A DNA stretch of 47,450 nucleotides. It comes from Anaerolineales bacterium (GTDB lineage: Bacteria; Chloroflexota; Anaerolineae; Anaerolineales; RBG-16-64-43). Location of the stretch: positions 1-47,450 of the forward strand of contig JAFGCU010000112.1 of assembly GCA_016932475.1 (NCBI GenBank), given 5' to 3'. A program made the position numbers and the translations under genes. Shown here piece by piece: positions 24,331-32,921 of the stretch (position 1 is its first letter; each line of letters begins with the position of its first letter). The notes under the pieces are model-generated. The model was not told the origin of the DNA and did not search any database. It worked only from the letters and a program-made list of their open reading frames with translations.

Positions 24331-25530
24331 ATGACCGGCATTAAGCGCATCCTCATCCTCACCGCCGACGCGGGCTACGGCCACCGCAGCTCCGCGATCG
24401 CTGTGGCCGCGGCGCTGCAGGAGACGCACCCGGAGGAATGCGCGGTCGAGATCGTCAATCCGCTGGAGGATAAGCGCGTCCCGGCGCCCCTGCGCCGGAG
24501 CGGCTCGAGCTACGATTGGATCGTCCGCAAAATCCCGCAGCTGTACAAATTAAATTACGAAGTTTCCGATTCGGGGCCGACCACCGCGGTAATCCACAAC
24601 GCACTGGCAGCGGTCCTGTTCCAGGTGATGGGAGACCTAGTCCGGCGCGTGAACCCGGATGCGATCGTCACGACCTACCCGGTCTACCAGGCTCCGCTCA
24701 CCGCCGTGTTCGCGCTCAACCGTTGCGAGGTCCCGCTGCTAAATGTGGTGACGGATTACGCTCCGGTGCACCGGATCTATTTTCACCGGGCGGCGGACTG
24801 GTGCTGTGTTTCGATTCCGGCGGCGCGCGACGATGCGATCGCGAGCGGCCTGAAGCCGGAGAAGGTCGTAGTGACGGGAATCCCGGTCCATCCGAATCTG
24901 GCGAAGGAAGCGCGGCCGCCGGACGCCGTCCGGGCCGAACTGGGCTGGCGGCCTGAACTCCGGACCGCGCTCGTCGTCGGTGGAAGGCGGGTGAAGAACC
25001 TGAACGGCATCCTGCGCGCCTTGAACCATTCCGGATTGCCGCTGCAGCTGACCATCGTCGCCGGGGGAGACGAGGCGCAGTACCGCGAATTCCAGACCGT
25101 CGAATGGCACCTTCCGGCCCGTGTGCTTAATTTCGTCGAGAACATGCCGGATCTCATGCATGCCTCGGATTTCATCGTTTGCAAGGCGGGCGGGCTGATC
25201 GTCACCGAATCCCTTGCCTGCGGCCTGCCGATCCTGCTTACGGATTACATCGAAGGGCAGGAGACGGGCAATGTCCGCTATGTGGTGGAAGGGGGCGCGG
25301 GGGAGTTGGCGCGCAACCCGCTCGACGCGCTGGAGGCGGTCCATCACTGGCTGGCGCACGGGGGCGAGATGCTGGCCCGCCGCGGGCGCAACGCGCGCAG
25401 CCTCGGGTACCCGCGCGCGGCTTACGACGTGGCAAGGCTGGCGTGGGATGCGGCGCTTCGCGGTCCGCAGCCGCGGCCTGTGATTAACCTGCCCGATCAG
25501 ATCGAAAAAATGGTGAAGCGCATGCAATGA
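24331..25530 (+). CDS. MGDG synthase-like glycosyltransferase (GT28 type)
   Basis: A 399-residue GT-B glycosyltransferase. The N-terminal domain starts RILILTADAGYGHRSSAIAVAAAL, the MGDG synthase/UgtP pattern (GxGHxxAA). The middle has VVTDYAPVHRIYFHRAADWCCV and VVTGIPVHP. The C-terminal nucleotide-sugar domain has VAGGDEAQYREF, FVENMPDLMHASDFIVCKAGG and TESLACGLPILL, ending the donor site with Gln and Glu in EGQETGN. Relatives transfer galactose or glucose from UDP-sugar to diacylglycerol at the cytoplasmic membrane face. No signal or transmembrane segment is seen. It is a single gene with no clear Shine-Dalgarno sequence. Confidence 0.88.
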   Translation: MTGIKRILILTADAGYGHRSSAIAVAAALQETHPEECAVEIVNPLEDKRVPAPLRRSGSSYDWIVRKIPQLYKLNYEVSDSGPTTAVIHNALAAVLFQVMGDLVRRVNPDAIVTTYPVYQAPLTAVFALNRCEVPLLNVVTDYAPVHRIYFHRAADWCCVSIPAARDDAIASGLKPEKVVVTGIPVHPNLAKEARPPDAVRAELGWRPELRTALVVGGRRVKNLNGILRALNHSGLPLQLTIVAGGDEAQYREFQTVEWHLPARVLNFVENMPDLMHASDFIVCKAGGLIVTESLACGLPILLTDYIEGQETGNVRYVVEGGAGELARNPLDALEAVHHWLAHGGEMLARRGRNARSLGYPRAAYDVARLAWDAALRGPQPRPVINLPDQIEKMVKRMQ

Positions 25531-25769
25531 ACGCCATGCCCGGCGCGCGTTCGCAGAGCGGGCGTTCTGCCGGGCGCGCCCCGGAGACGAATGGGACGTC
25601 CGCCTTGCCCGGGCGATTTTTCACGAAGGCGCGGCTGCCTGCTCCGGAATGGGCCGGATCCACGTTGGCCGTATGAAGACCGGATGCGCCGATGCCCTCG
25701 CAACGGGGGGCCAATGCGGGAGGCGCGTGCAGTAAGGATCGGCGATTTTTTTGCCACCAGGAGTGAACC

Positions 25770-26372
25770 ATGATCTGGCTATTCAAAAAATTTCCCGCGG
25801 TGATGGGAGCCTTGTGCCTGCTCCTTTCCATGTCCTTCCTGTATTTGGCCCTGCAACAATTCCAATTGTCGAAGGATCTACCCGGGGCGCCGGAAAGACT
25901 GACGATGGCGGAAATCCGGCGGCGGTTGACGGACAACCCGGCGGACATTTGGGCCGAGGTGCTGGACGGGCACGTGGATTGCAATTCGCTTGAAAACTGG
26001 AAAGCCACGACAAATTATTTTTTCGTCGACAAATATACGTCGCTTCTGATCGCCAATTTCGACGGGACGATCGTCCTGCGGGGAAGCGTCAAGGAGTGGC
26101 CGGCCTGCGAAGCGATCCTCTCCCGGCCGCTCGTCGGCATCGTTTCGAGGGACACGGCTCCGATCGCGACCGAGGTATGGGAAAAGAACATGAACAACAT
26201 CCGGCAGTATCCGCGGGCTTATGTGATGAGCTTCTGCAACGGATGCACCCCATTTAAAAAGTTTGAAGTTGTCTGGATCGGGATCGGCTTGAGCGCCGTC
26301 TTCTTTATCATCTTTGGCGCCGGCATGTACATGGAAGTGGACCGGTGTAAGAAACGGACCGCGGCGGTGTAG
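25770..26372 (+). CDS. Hypothetical two-helix membrane protein
   Basis: A 200-residue protein with one N-terminal membrane segment (MGALCLLLSMSFLYLALQQF, about 12-31) and one near the C-terminus (VVWIGIGLSAVFFIIFGAGMYM, about 168-189). Between them is an extracytoplasmic domain of about 135 residues with the Cys pair CNS and CEA, and SFCNGCTPF just before the second helix. It ends in a basic tail RCKKRTAAV. ATG 25770 follows AGGAG. I do not recognise a family. The neighbours are functionally unrelated. Nothing was recognised in 25531-25769. Confidence 0.75.
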   Translation: MIWLFKKFPAVMGALCLLLSMSFLYLALQQFQLSKDLPGAPERLTMAEIRRRLTDNPADIWAEVLDGHVDCNSLENWKATTNYFFVDKYTSLLIANFDGTIVLRGSVKEWPACEAILSRPLVGIVSRDTAPIATEVWEKNMNNIRQYPRAYVMSFCNGCTPFKKFEVVWIGIGLSAVFFIIFGAGMYMEVDRCKKRTAAV

Positions 26373-26513
26373 GATATCAGACGGGGGGCTTTTACGGCCG
26401 CGCGACTGCGGGCGGAGCGGCATGCCCGGGATAAACTTCGGGTTTTCATCACAAGCCAGGTCCGCGGTCCCTGCCGGGAACCCGGGGGAGCGGGAGTTCA
26501 CCATCTGATTCAG

Positions 26514-26519
26514 TATAAT
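26514..26519 (+). promoter_or_regulatory. Possible -10 box of the fluoride operon
   Basis: A consensus TATAAT at 26514-26519, about 78 nt before the riboswitch. No good -35 is visible at 16-18 bp spacing, so this is tentative. Confidence 0.4.
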
Positions 26520-26596
26520 AATGCCTGCCCGGCTCCCAAGAACGTGCGTCTGAATCCCGGGCGTCGGCTACGGGCCGTCCAAAAAAATAATTTTTA

Positions 26597-26650
26597 GGGA
26601 AAGCGATGGAGTCCGCCATACTCGCTGAAAAGCTGATGACTCCTACATTT
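26597..26650 (+). ncRNA. Fluoride (crcB-motif) riboswitch
   Basis: The segment reads AGCGATGGAGTCCGCCAT, then a short linker, CTCGCTGAAAAGCTGATGA and CTCCTAC. This matches the fluoride riboswitch layout: GCGATGGAG...CGCC with an AT-containing loop, a small second hairpin, then CTGATG-x-CTCCTAC. GGAG (26608-26611) can pair with CTCC (26641-26644) in the pseudoknotted aptamer. It lies 19 nt before the crcB start, so fluoride binding probably controls translation or transcription of crcB and the gene after it. Confidence 0.9.
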
Positions 26651-26669
26651 CAACTGAAGGAGTCTCGTC

Positions 26670-27053
26670 GTGGAGAAACTATGGATTATCGGGGTTGGCG
26701 GAGGCATTGGTTCCATCGTCCGGTTTTTACTAAGCACATACGTACAGGAGAAACTGAACAACGCGACCTTTCCATTCGGAACCATCGTGGTGAATATCGC
26801 CGGCTGCCTGTTCATCGGAATGCTCTCTTATCTGTCCGATGTCAAAGGGGTCATCGGCAGCGACGCGAGGGCTTTTCTGTTCATCGGGTTGCTGGGGGGT
26901 TTTACGACATTTTCCACCTTCGGCAATGAAACCGTAAATCTGATTCGGGGCGGCGAATATCTTCAGGGAATGCTCAACATCGCATGCCAGCTCGGTATCG
27001 GGATCGCCGCGGTTATCGCCGGACGGATTCTCGCTCAGGCAATCTGGAGGTAG
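26670..27053 (+). CDS. crcB: Fluoride channel CrcB (Fluc)
   Basis: A 127-residue, four-helix membrane protein of normal CrcB length. It has IIGVGGGIGSIVRFLLSTY in helix 1, GTIVVNIAGCLFIG in helix 2 with the conserved Asn, and GGFTTFSTFGNE in helix 3, the Phe/Thr/Ser box of fluoride channels. CrcB forms a dual-topology dimer that lets toxic fluoride out of the cell. The start is GTG 26670 with AAGGAG (26657-26662) 7 nt before it. The riboswitch directly upstream and DUF190 directly downstream support the assignment. Confidence 0.96.
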   Translation: MEKLWIIGVGGGIGSIVRFLLSTYVQEKLNNATFPFGTIVVNIAGCLFIGMLSYLSDVKGVIGSDARAFLFIGLLGGFTTFSTFGNETVNLIRGGEYLQGMLNIACQLGIGIAAVIAGRILAQAIWR

Positions 27054-27055
27054 CG

Positions 27056-27394
27056 ATGTCTTTGAAAAAGGAAGGATATCTCCTGCGCCTGTTCATCGGG
27101 GAGGATGAAAAGCACGACGGAAGGCCGTTGTTCGAATGGATTGTTTATCAGGCCAGCAAGGCGGACCTGGCGGGAGCGACGGTGTTCCGCGGCGTGATGG
27201 GATATGGCGCCAGCAGCCGGTCGATCCGGACGCAAAAAATCGAGGTGCTGGCCGAAGGGCTCCCGGTCGTCGTGGAGATCGTCGACGAAAAAGAAAAACT
27301 GGAAGCGTTTATGGAATTCATCGACGATAAAATCAACGCGGGATTGGCGACCTTTGAAAAAGCGGAAATCAGAATTTACCGCGGCAAGGGATAA
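27056..27394 (+). CDS. DUF190 protein, CrcB partner
   Basis: A 112-residue soluble protein. It reads GYLLRLFIGEDEKHDGRPLFEWIVYQA, then GATVFRGVMGYGASSRS and LPVVVEIVDEKEKLEAF, the DUF190 pattern, a PII-like ferredoxin fold. It starts 2 bp after the crcB stop, with GGAGG inside the crcB end, so it is under the same riboswitch. DUF190 genes often accompany crcB; the biochemical role is not established. Confidence 0.92.
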   Translation: MSLKKEGYLLRLFIGEDEKHDGRPLFEWIVYQASKADLAGATVFRGVMGYGASSRSIRTQKIEVLAEGLPVVVEIVDEKEKLEAFMEFIDDKINAGLATFEKAEIRIYRGKG

Positions 27395-27552
27395 GGCCGA
27401 TCCGCCGCCGCAGCCGCGGACGCGGGAGATGGGTTTGGCGATGTGCGCTGGAATAGGCTAATTCCGGATGAAACGTTTCTTTTGGCAAGCCGGCCGGACT
27501 GCCGGGCCGGACACAAATACCCGGAACTATATTGAAAGAAAGGAAAAATCCC

Positions 27553-27852
27553 ATGCCCGAATTTGGATCGCCGTTTTCAGGATTGGCAAACGACCGGAAA
27601 ATATCCAAGCATGAACTCGTCAGGGCGATACGGTTCATGGTGGCCGCGGAGTACGAAGCGGTCCAGATGTACATGCAGCTCGCCGAGTCGACCGACAACA
27701 AGCTTGCGGCGGAGGTGTTGACCGAGATCGCCGACGAGGAGCGCGTTCACGCCGGCGAGTTCCTGCGGCTGCTGTACGAACTGGCTCCGGATGAGCAGAA
27801 GTTCTACGCCGAAGGGGCGGCCGAGGTGGAAGCAGAGATCAAGAAGATGTAG
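27553..27852 (+). CDS. Ferritin-like di-iron protein of the encapsulin-cargo type
   Basis: A 99-residue helical protein. Its helices read ELVRAIRFMVAAEYEAVQMYMQL and KLAAEVLTEIADEERVHAGEFLRLL, giving the ferritin-like ligands E, E and ExxH. The tail EGAAEVEAEIKKM is acidic and basic mixed. This short rubrerythrin-like family is often encoded next to, or fused with, an encapsulin shell, but no encapsulin gene is in the window. ATG 27553 follows AAAGGA; an in-frame TTG at 27532 would overlap that site. Confidence 0.85.
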   Translation: MPEFGSPFSGLANDRKISKHELVRAIRFMVAAEYEAVQMYMQLAESTDNKLAAEVLTEIADEERVHAGEFLRLLYELAPDEQKFYAEGAAEVEAEIKKM

Positions 27853-28044
27853 GAGCGTACCATCCCGTCCCGTCCTTCCTTGCCTCCTCCCTTTCCGTAT
27901 TGCCGATAGGGAGGATCGGGATTGCGCGCGCTCTTCGCGAGTGCGGAATCGATGGAGGAGGAGGGATGGGATTCTTTTTTTACCCTCCCTTATGGAAGTG
28001 GAATTGAAAGTAGAGTTAATTATCCTTCGATTAAGCTTGATCTT

Positions 28045-29304
28045 ATGAATCCCATCCCCCTCTCCAAATCCGCCGCGCGCAGGATCGTCCTGAATGCGCA
28101 AATGCTGAACGGGCAGGGCGGTCTTCCGTCGGGAAAGGCCGGGGTGCGGCGGATTTTCGACCGCCTCGGGTACATCCAGATCGACACGATCCATATCATC
28201 GAACGTTCCCACCATCACACCCTCCGGACCCGCCTGCCCGGGTATGCCCAATCGATGCTCCATGATCTTCAGGCGGTGGACCGGTCGGTGTTCGAGTACT
28301 GGGCGCACGCGATGGCGTACCTGCCTATGGCGGATTACCGGTTCTTTCTGTATAAGATGAAGCAGTTCCGGGATCCCGCGCATCCCTGGCTGAAGTATCA
28401 CGCCACCCCGGGCGAGCTTCCGCTGAAAAGCGTACTGGAACGGATCCGCGCGGAAGGGCCGCTGACCGCCAGGGATTTCATCCGGCCGGATGACCGCAAA
28501 CGCGGACCCTGGTGGGATTGGGGGCCGGCAAAATCCGCTCTCGAGCTGCTGTTCTGGCGCGGGGAGCTGATGATTTCCGAGCGGCGGAATTTCCAGAAGG
28601 TGTATGACCTGAGCGAACGGGTGCTGCCACGGGGGATCGATACCTCCGTCCCGACCGACCGGGAAATGGCGGAACATCTGGTCCGGCAGGCGCTTGCGGC
28701 GATGGGCGTCGCCCGTGTGAAGGAGCTCTTCGCCTTCCTGCAGTCCACGTCCGTCCGTGATTCCAAATTCCGGGCGGTGAGCTGGGACAGGATGACCCGG
28801 ACGATCGACGAAATGGCGGAAGCCAAGACGATCATTCCCGCGGTGGTCCAGGGCGATACGGAGGAAAGTTATTTTCTGCTGGGCGGGGCGGCGAACGCGG
28901 ATCCGGATATCCCGAAATCCAAAAAAACCGTCCGTTTCCTTTCGCCCTTCGATAACCTGATCATCCAGCGGGATCGCACGCGGCGGATGTTCGATTTCAC
29001 GTACACGCTGGAGTGCTACCTGCCGGCGTCGAAGAGGGTGCACGGGTATTTCGTCCTGCCCCTCCTGTACGGCGATTCCTTCGCGGGCCGGATCGACCCC
29101 CAGGCCGACCGCAAAACCGGAACGATGATCCTGCACAGCGCGGCTTTGGAGAAGGAATTCAAGCCAAGCGAGGCTTTTTACGGGAAGTTATCCGACGCCA
29201 TCGCCGGGTTCGCCGAATTCAACGGATGCCGCCGCGTCGTAATCGAAAAAACCACTCCGGCCAAATTGAAATCGATATTACAACCCAGACTTCCGCGCGG
29301 GTAA
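28045..29304 (+). CDS. AlkZ/YcaQ-family DNA glycosylase (QxD type)
   Basis: A 419-residue protein of the winged-helix HTH_42 family. It has RLGYIQIDTIHIIERSHHHTLRTR near the N-terminus, VFEYWAHAMAYLP, WWDWGPAKSALELLFWRGEL and FLSPFDNLIIQRDRTRRMF, all family landmarks. E. coli AlkZ unhooks DNA interstrand crosslinks using a QxQ motif; here the site reads QID (Gln45, Asp47), the QxD form. ATG 28045 is the likely start; a longer frame to 27922 crosses non-conserved sequence. No strong ribosome binding site is seen. Exonuclease III lies 161 bp downstream on the same strand, suggesting a base-excision repair neighbourhood. Confidence 0.88.
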   Translation: MNPIPLSKSAARRIVLNAQMLNGQGGLPSGKAGVRRIFDRLGYIQIDTIHIIERSHHHTLRTRLPGYAQSMLHDLQAVDRSVFEYWAHAMAYLPMADYRFFLYKMKQFRDPAHPWLKYHATPGELPLKSVLERIRAEGPLTARDFIRPDDRKRGPWWDWGPAKSALELLFWRGELMISERRNFQKVYDLSERVLPRGIDTSVPTDREMAEHLVRQALAAMGVARVKELFAFLQSTSVRDSKFRAVSWDRMTRTIDEMAEAKTIIPAVVQGDTEESYFLLGGAANADPDIPKSKKTVRFLSPFDNLIIQRDRTRRMFDFTYTLECYLPASKRVHGYFVLPLLYGDSFAGRIDPQADRKTGTMILHSAALEKEFKPSEAFYGKLSDAIAGFAEFNGCRRVVIEKTTPAKLKSILQPRLPRG

Positions 29305-29465
29305 GGTTGGGTGCGCGGATATCGCAGAGAATTCGGAATGCGCGGATGAAAGGCGTTGGAAGAAGACAATCGCAATGAGTATCTCGGCGAAATCCGCGCG
29401 CAGGTTTTTCCGTTATGAAGGGCAAGCGCAACATCCCATGACGGCTTCATGAAAGGAATGAGGAT

Positions 29466-30239
29466 ATGAAGATCGCCACCTTCAACGCCAATTCCGTCCG
29501 CATCCGGATCGCGCAGATCGTGCGCTGGCTCAAGCGCGAATCGCCGGATATCCTGTGCCTTCAGGAGACCAAGGTCCAGGACGCCGATTTCCCGGCCGAG
29601 GCCTTTCGCAAGGCCGGCTACCATGTCGTATTCCGCGGGCAGAAGGCGTACGCCGGTGTGGCGATCGCCACCCGGGAGGAGCCCCGGCGGATCTTTTTCG
29701 GAATCGATGACGGGAAAGAGCCGGACGAAGCCAGGCTGATCCGGCTCGAGGCGGCGGGTGTAACGGTGATCAACACCTATGTTCCCCAGGGGCGCGCCAT
29801 CGATACCGAACACTTCCAATACAAACTGGATTGGCTGGCCCGGTTCCGGCAGATGCTGGAACGGCATTACACGCCGGAAGACCCGCTCGTCTGGTGCGGG
29901 GATCTTAACGTGGCCCCCGAGCCGATCGACATACACGACCCGAAGGCGAACAAAGAGCATGTGGATTTCCACCCGCGGGCGCGCGCCGCGCTGGAAGCGG
30001 TGCGCGCATGGGGCCTGGTGGACGTGTTCCGCATACTGCATCCGGGCGAGCCCGGGCAGTATACGTATTGGGATTACCGCGTCGCGGATGCCGTCAAACG
30101 CAAAATCGGGTGGCGCGTGGACCATATCTTCGCCACGCGCGCGGTCGCCGGGAAGGCAACCAAGTCGTGGATCGACGTCGCCGCGCGCAAGGTGAAGCGC
30201 CCTTCCGATCACACCTTCCTCGTCGCGGAATTCGAATAG
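29466..30239 (+). CDS. xth: Exodeoxyribonuclease III
   Basis: A 257-residue exonuclease III/AP endonuclease of usual size. It starts MKIATFNANSVRIR, then ILCLQETKVQD with the metal-binding Glu, RLEAAGVTVINTYVPQG, CGDLNVAPEPIDIHDP with the catalytic Asp and Asn, YTYWDYR, GWRVDHIFAT and the closing SDHTFLVAEF with the catalytic Asp-His. The family cuts the DNA backbone 5' to abasic sites and degrades 3' ends. The start lies close behind GAGG. It follows a DNA glycosylase gene, so the product of one enzyme may be the substrate of the other. Confidence 0.96.
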   Translation: MKIATFNANSVRIRIAQIVRWLKRESPDILCLQETKVQDADFPAEAFRKAGYHVVFRGQKAYAGVAIATREEPRRIFFGIDDGKEPDEARLIRLEAAGVTVINTYVPQGRAIDTEHFQYKLDWLARFRQMLERHYTPEDPLVWCGDLNVAPEPIDIHDPKANKEHVDFHPRARAALEAVRAWGLVDVFRILHPGEPGQYTYWDYRVADAVKRKIGWRVDHIFATRAVAGKATKSWIDVAARKVKRPSDHTFLVAEFE

Positions 30240-30437
30240 GATTTTTATTCGGCCGAAACGTTCGCCCCGCCTCCGACCGGATTTGGCCTCGTTTTTTACT
30301 TTATAATGGATTGGTAATCTCGGACAATCGGCATCCGGCTGCTGCTGTCCGGCATTCATCACCGCTTGTGGGAGAGAGGGAAAGGATGCGGTCTCCTTAA
30401 AGGCCGCCGGGAACGCCCGTAACCGCGAAGGAGCATT

Positions 30438-31520
30438 ATGAGAACAGACCCATGTCGAAAGGCCATTCTTTGGATCGCTCTGGCGGCGCTCACCCTGAGC
30501 TGCAGCCAATTGGGTGGCGTCATTCCGGCCGCCCCGACAAGCAATCTGCTCACGCCGGAGCAGATCGCGGGGGTTAATTTGGAGCAACAGCTTTTCCTCC
30601 CCGGCGACCTGCCGGATAGGTTCGCCGTCGGGAAGCCGGGACCCGCGGTCCCCGAACGTTTCAAGGATTTTCCGCCGGCGCAATACCAGGTTAGCGTCGA
30701 ACTGACGGAGCACGGATCGTGGGCGGGGAATGCGACCGTGTTCCTCTACAGCAATGCCGACGATATCGAAAAGGCCTTCAACCCGACAGGGGCGGAGTAT
30801 GATGAAGCTCTGGCGCTGGCTGGCCTGGGGGAGAAATCCTCCGTCCTGGAATTATCGATGCCCTACGGGACCGGCGCGACGACCATCGACATGGTGAATG
30901 CCCAATGGACGCGTTGCAGCGCGGTGGTTGAGGTCCGGTTGATCACCAAGAACAGCCAGGAGGCCAAGGGCTACGCCTTGGCGCTCGACCGGCGGATTAC
31001 GCCGCTGGTGTGCAACAATGGGCAGGCGCCGGCGGCGGGGGATGCCGCCGCGGTGGAGCCGACCGTGGAAACAGCCGCCGAAGCGACCGCGACCAAGACC
31101 AGCAAGCCGTCCCCCCGCTGTCCGTACCAGGCCGACACGGACCTGGCGACGATTACCGCCATCATCGAAGCGGAGGCGACCGCGGCGAATACCGAAGACA
31201 TTTCCATCATCGCGGCAATCTTCGCCCCCAATGCGCTGCTCGTCTTCGAGCAGGACGGGACCGAATGGCACGATCCGATCTCGCGCTATACGGATCTGTT
31301 TGATACCGCCGACATTGTCGACTCCACGCACTTTGGGATCCAGCCCGCCGGGGACGGCATCACCGCGAACAAGGCCTGGTTCATCAGCGGAAGCTCCGGC
31401 ACATACATTCCCAATGACGGCGAGCCGCTCGAATATTACAACGAGCCCGGCAAGGACCAATGGGTGTTGCAGCGTAATTTTTACGGGTGCTGGGTGATTA
31501 CGGAGTTCCGGTTCTTCTAA
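30438..31520 (+). CDS. Lipoprotein with C-terminal NTF2/SnoaL-like domain
   Basis: A 360-residue protein. The signal peptide ends LAALTLSCSQ, a good lipobox with Cys22. A region of about 150 residues (DLPDRFAVGKPG, VELTEHGSWAGNATVFLYSNADDIEKAF, WTRCSAVVEVRL) resembles an exported sensor-like alpha+beta domain of unknown family. An Ala/Thr/Glu-rich linker follows (about 193-225). The last ~130 residues (TITAIIEAEATAANTEDISIIAAIFAPNALL, DPISRYTDLF, FYGCWVITEFRFF) look like an NTF2/SnoaL fold. AGGAG precedes the ATG. Function unknown. Confidence 0.8.
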   Translation: MRTDPCRKAILWIALAALTLSCSQLGGVIPAAPTSNLLTPEQIAGVNLEQQLFLPGDLPDRFAVGKPGPAVPERFKDFPPAQYQVSVELTEHGSWAGNATVFLYSNADDIEKAFNPTGAEYDEALALAGLGEKSSVLELSMPYGTGATTIDMVNAQWTRCSAVVEVRLITKNSQEAKGYALALDRRITPLVCNNGQAPAAGDAAAVEPTVETAAEATATKTSKPSPRCPYQADTDLATITAIIEAEATAANTEDISIIAAIFAPNALLVFEQDGTEWHDPISRYTDLFDTADIVDSTHFGIQPAGDGITANKAWFISGSSGTYIPNDGEPLEYYNEPGKDQWVLQRNFYGCWVITEFRFF

Positions 31521-31546
31521 CCGGGAAACGGAAACCGGATCTTCGA

Positions 31547-31582
31547 ACGCAGGCCGCCGGAGACGGCAGCCTGCGTTTTTTT
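31547..31582 (+). terminator. Intrinsic terminator
   Basis: ACGCAGGC (31547-31554) pairs with GCCTGCGT (31569-31576), with an inner CCG/CGG pair, followed by TTTTTTT. It lies 26 bp after the lipoprotein stop. Confidence 0.85.
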
Positions 31583-31795
31583 ATGCCGGGAAAAGGGACA
31601 TATCCGAGGAGCAGTACAATGGAGGTAATAGGTTGGGCGACGGATAGGTCATTGTAGATGCGCGCGCGCAAAGCAGGAAATGGCCGCATCCGCCATCCTG
31701 GCTGCGGATTTTCCTCCGCCCCCATTCCTGCGGCGCATGATCCGCCCGCCGAAAATACCGCCGGATCTTTTTTGCAAACGAGAGGACGGATACTT

Positions 31796-32779
31796 ATGGA
31801 ATATAAATACATCGGACGGACCGGCGTGAAAGTCTCCGCCCTGTGCTTCGGAACGATGTCTTTCGGCGGGGACGCCGATCAGGCCACCTCCAAAGCCCTC
31901 TTCGCCCGCTGCCGGGAGGCCGGAATCAATTTCTTCGATTGCGCGGATATGTACCAGGCGGGCGGCGCGGAGGAAATCCTGGGCGAGCTTGTCGCGGGGT
32001 GCCGGAACGAACTGATCCTGACCAGCAAGGTCTATTTTCCGCAGGGCGAGGATGTCAACGCGCGGGGCGCGTCGCGCCGGCACATAACGGCCGCCGTCGA
32101 AGCCAGCCTCAGGCGCCTGAAAACCGACAGACTCGATTTTTATTTCATCCACCGGTTCGATCGGCACACGCCGCTGGAGGAAACGCTCCGCGCGCTGGAC
32201 GACCTGGTGCGGCGGGGGAAGATCCTTTACCCGGCCGCGAGCAATTTCGCCGCCTGGCAGGTCGCCAAGGGGCTGGGTATCTCCGCCCGGGAAGGCTGGA
32301 CCCGGTTGGAATGCATCCAGCCGATGTACAACCTTGTCAAGCGCCAGGCGGAGGTGGAAATCCTGCCGATGGCGGAGTCGGAGCAGCTCGGCGTAATCAC
32401 CTACAGTCCATTGGGAGGCGGAATCCTGACCGGCAAGTATGAAAAATCCCAGCCGCCGGCATCCGGACGGTTGATCCAGAGCGAACGCTACCGGATGCGC
32501 TATGCGGAAAAATCGGCGCACGACTCCGCCCGGCGCTTTTCCGAGTTTGCGGCGTCGCACGGATACTCGCCCGCCAGCCTGGCGGTGGCTTGGGTTGGCG
32601 CGCATCCGGCGGTGACGGCGCCGATCATCGGCGCCCGTAATTTGACCCAGCTCGAGGATTCGCTCAAGTCCCTCGAGATTAAAATGACGCCGGAGCTGCG
32701 GGCGGAAATTTCCACGCTCTCGCCCGAGCCGCCCCCCGCGACCGACCGCGCGGAGGAGCGGATGGAGGATGGGCGTTAA
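31796..32779 (+). CDS. Aldo/keto reductase
   Basis: A 327-residue TIM-barrel oxidoreductase. It has GRTGVKVSALCFGTMSFGG at the start, FFDCADMYQAGGAEEILG (catalytic Asp and Tyr), LILTSKVYFPQG (Lys), DFYFIHRFDRHTPLEET (His), YPAASNFAAWQ, GVITYSPLGGGILTGKY and PIIGARNLTQLEDSL (NADPH pocket). The catalytic tetrad Asp/Tyr/Lys/His is intact. It reduces aldehydes or ketones with NADPH; the physiological substrate is unknown. ATG 31796 begins the conserved sequence; the frame stays open to 31658 without homology-like content. It is a single gene. Confidence 0.94.
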   Translation: MEYKYIGRTGVKVSALCFGTMSFGGDADQATSKALFARCREAGINFFDCADMYQAGGAEEILGELVAGCRNELILTSKVYFPQGEDVNARGASRRHITAAVEASLRRLKTDRLDFYFIHRFDRHTPLEETLRALDDLVRRGKILYPAASNFAAWQVAKGLGISAREGWTRLECIQPMYNLVKRQAEVEILPMAESEQLGVITYSPLGGGILTGKYEKSQPPASGRLIQSERYRMRYAEKSAHDSARRFSEFAASHGYSPASLAVAWVGAHPAVTAPIIGARNLTQLEDSLKSLEIKMTPELRAEISTLSPEPPPATDRAEERMEDGR

Positions 32780-32921
32780 CCGCTGCGCGTCACCCGGAGG
32801 TATTGCCAACGGATTCCTGCCGCGCCGGCCGGGTGCGCAAGCCACGGGGCGCCGGTCTGCGGAGGGAAAATAAGCCGGAGCGTTTTATTATGACGGAAAG
32901 GAAGGCACGGGAAGGATTCGA

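Noticed and set aside
26390-26500. Continuation of the two-helix membrane protein or a small gene
   Set aside because: There are only short shadow frames and no ribosome binding site.
30302-30307. TATAAT upstream of the NTF2-like lipoprotein gene
   Set aside because: It is a perfect -10 hexamer, but the nearest TTG-type -35 is only 13 bp away, so I did not list it as a promoter.
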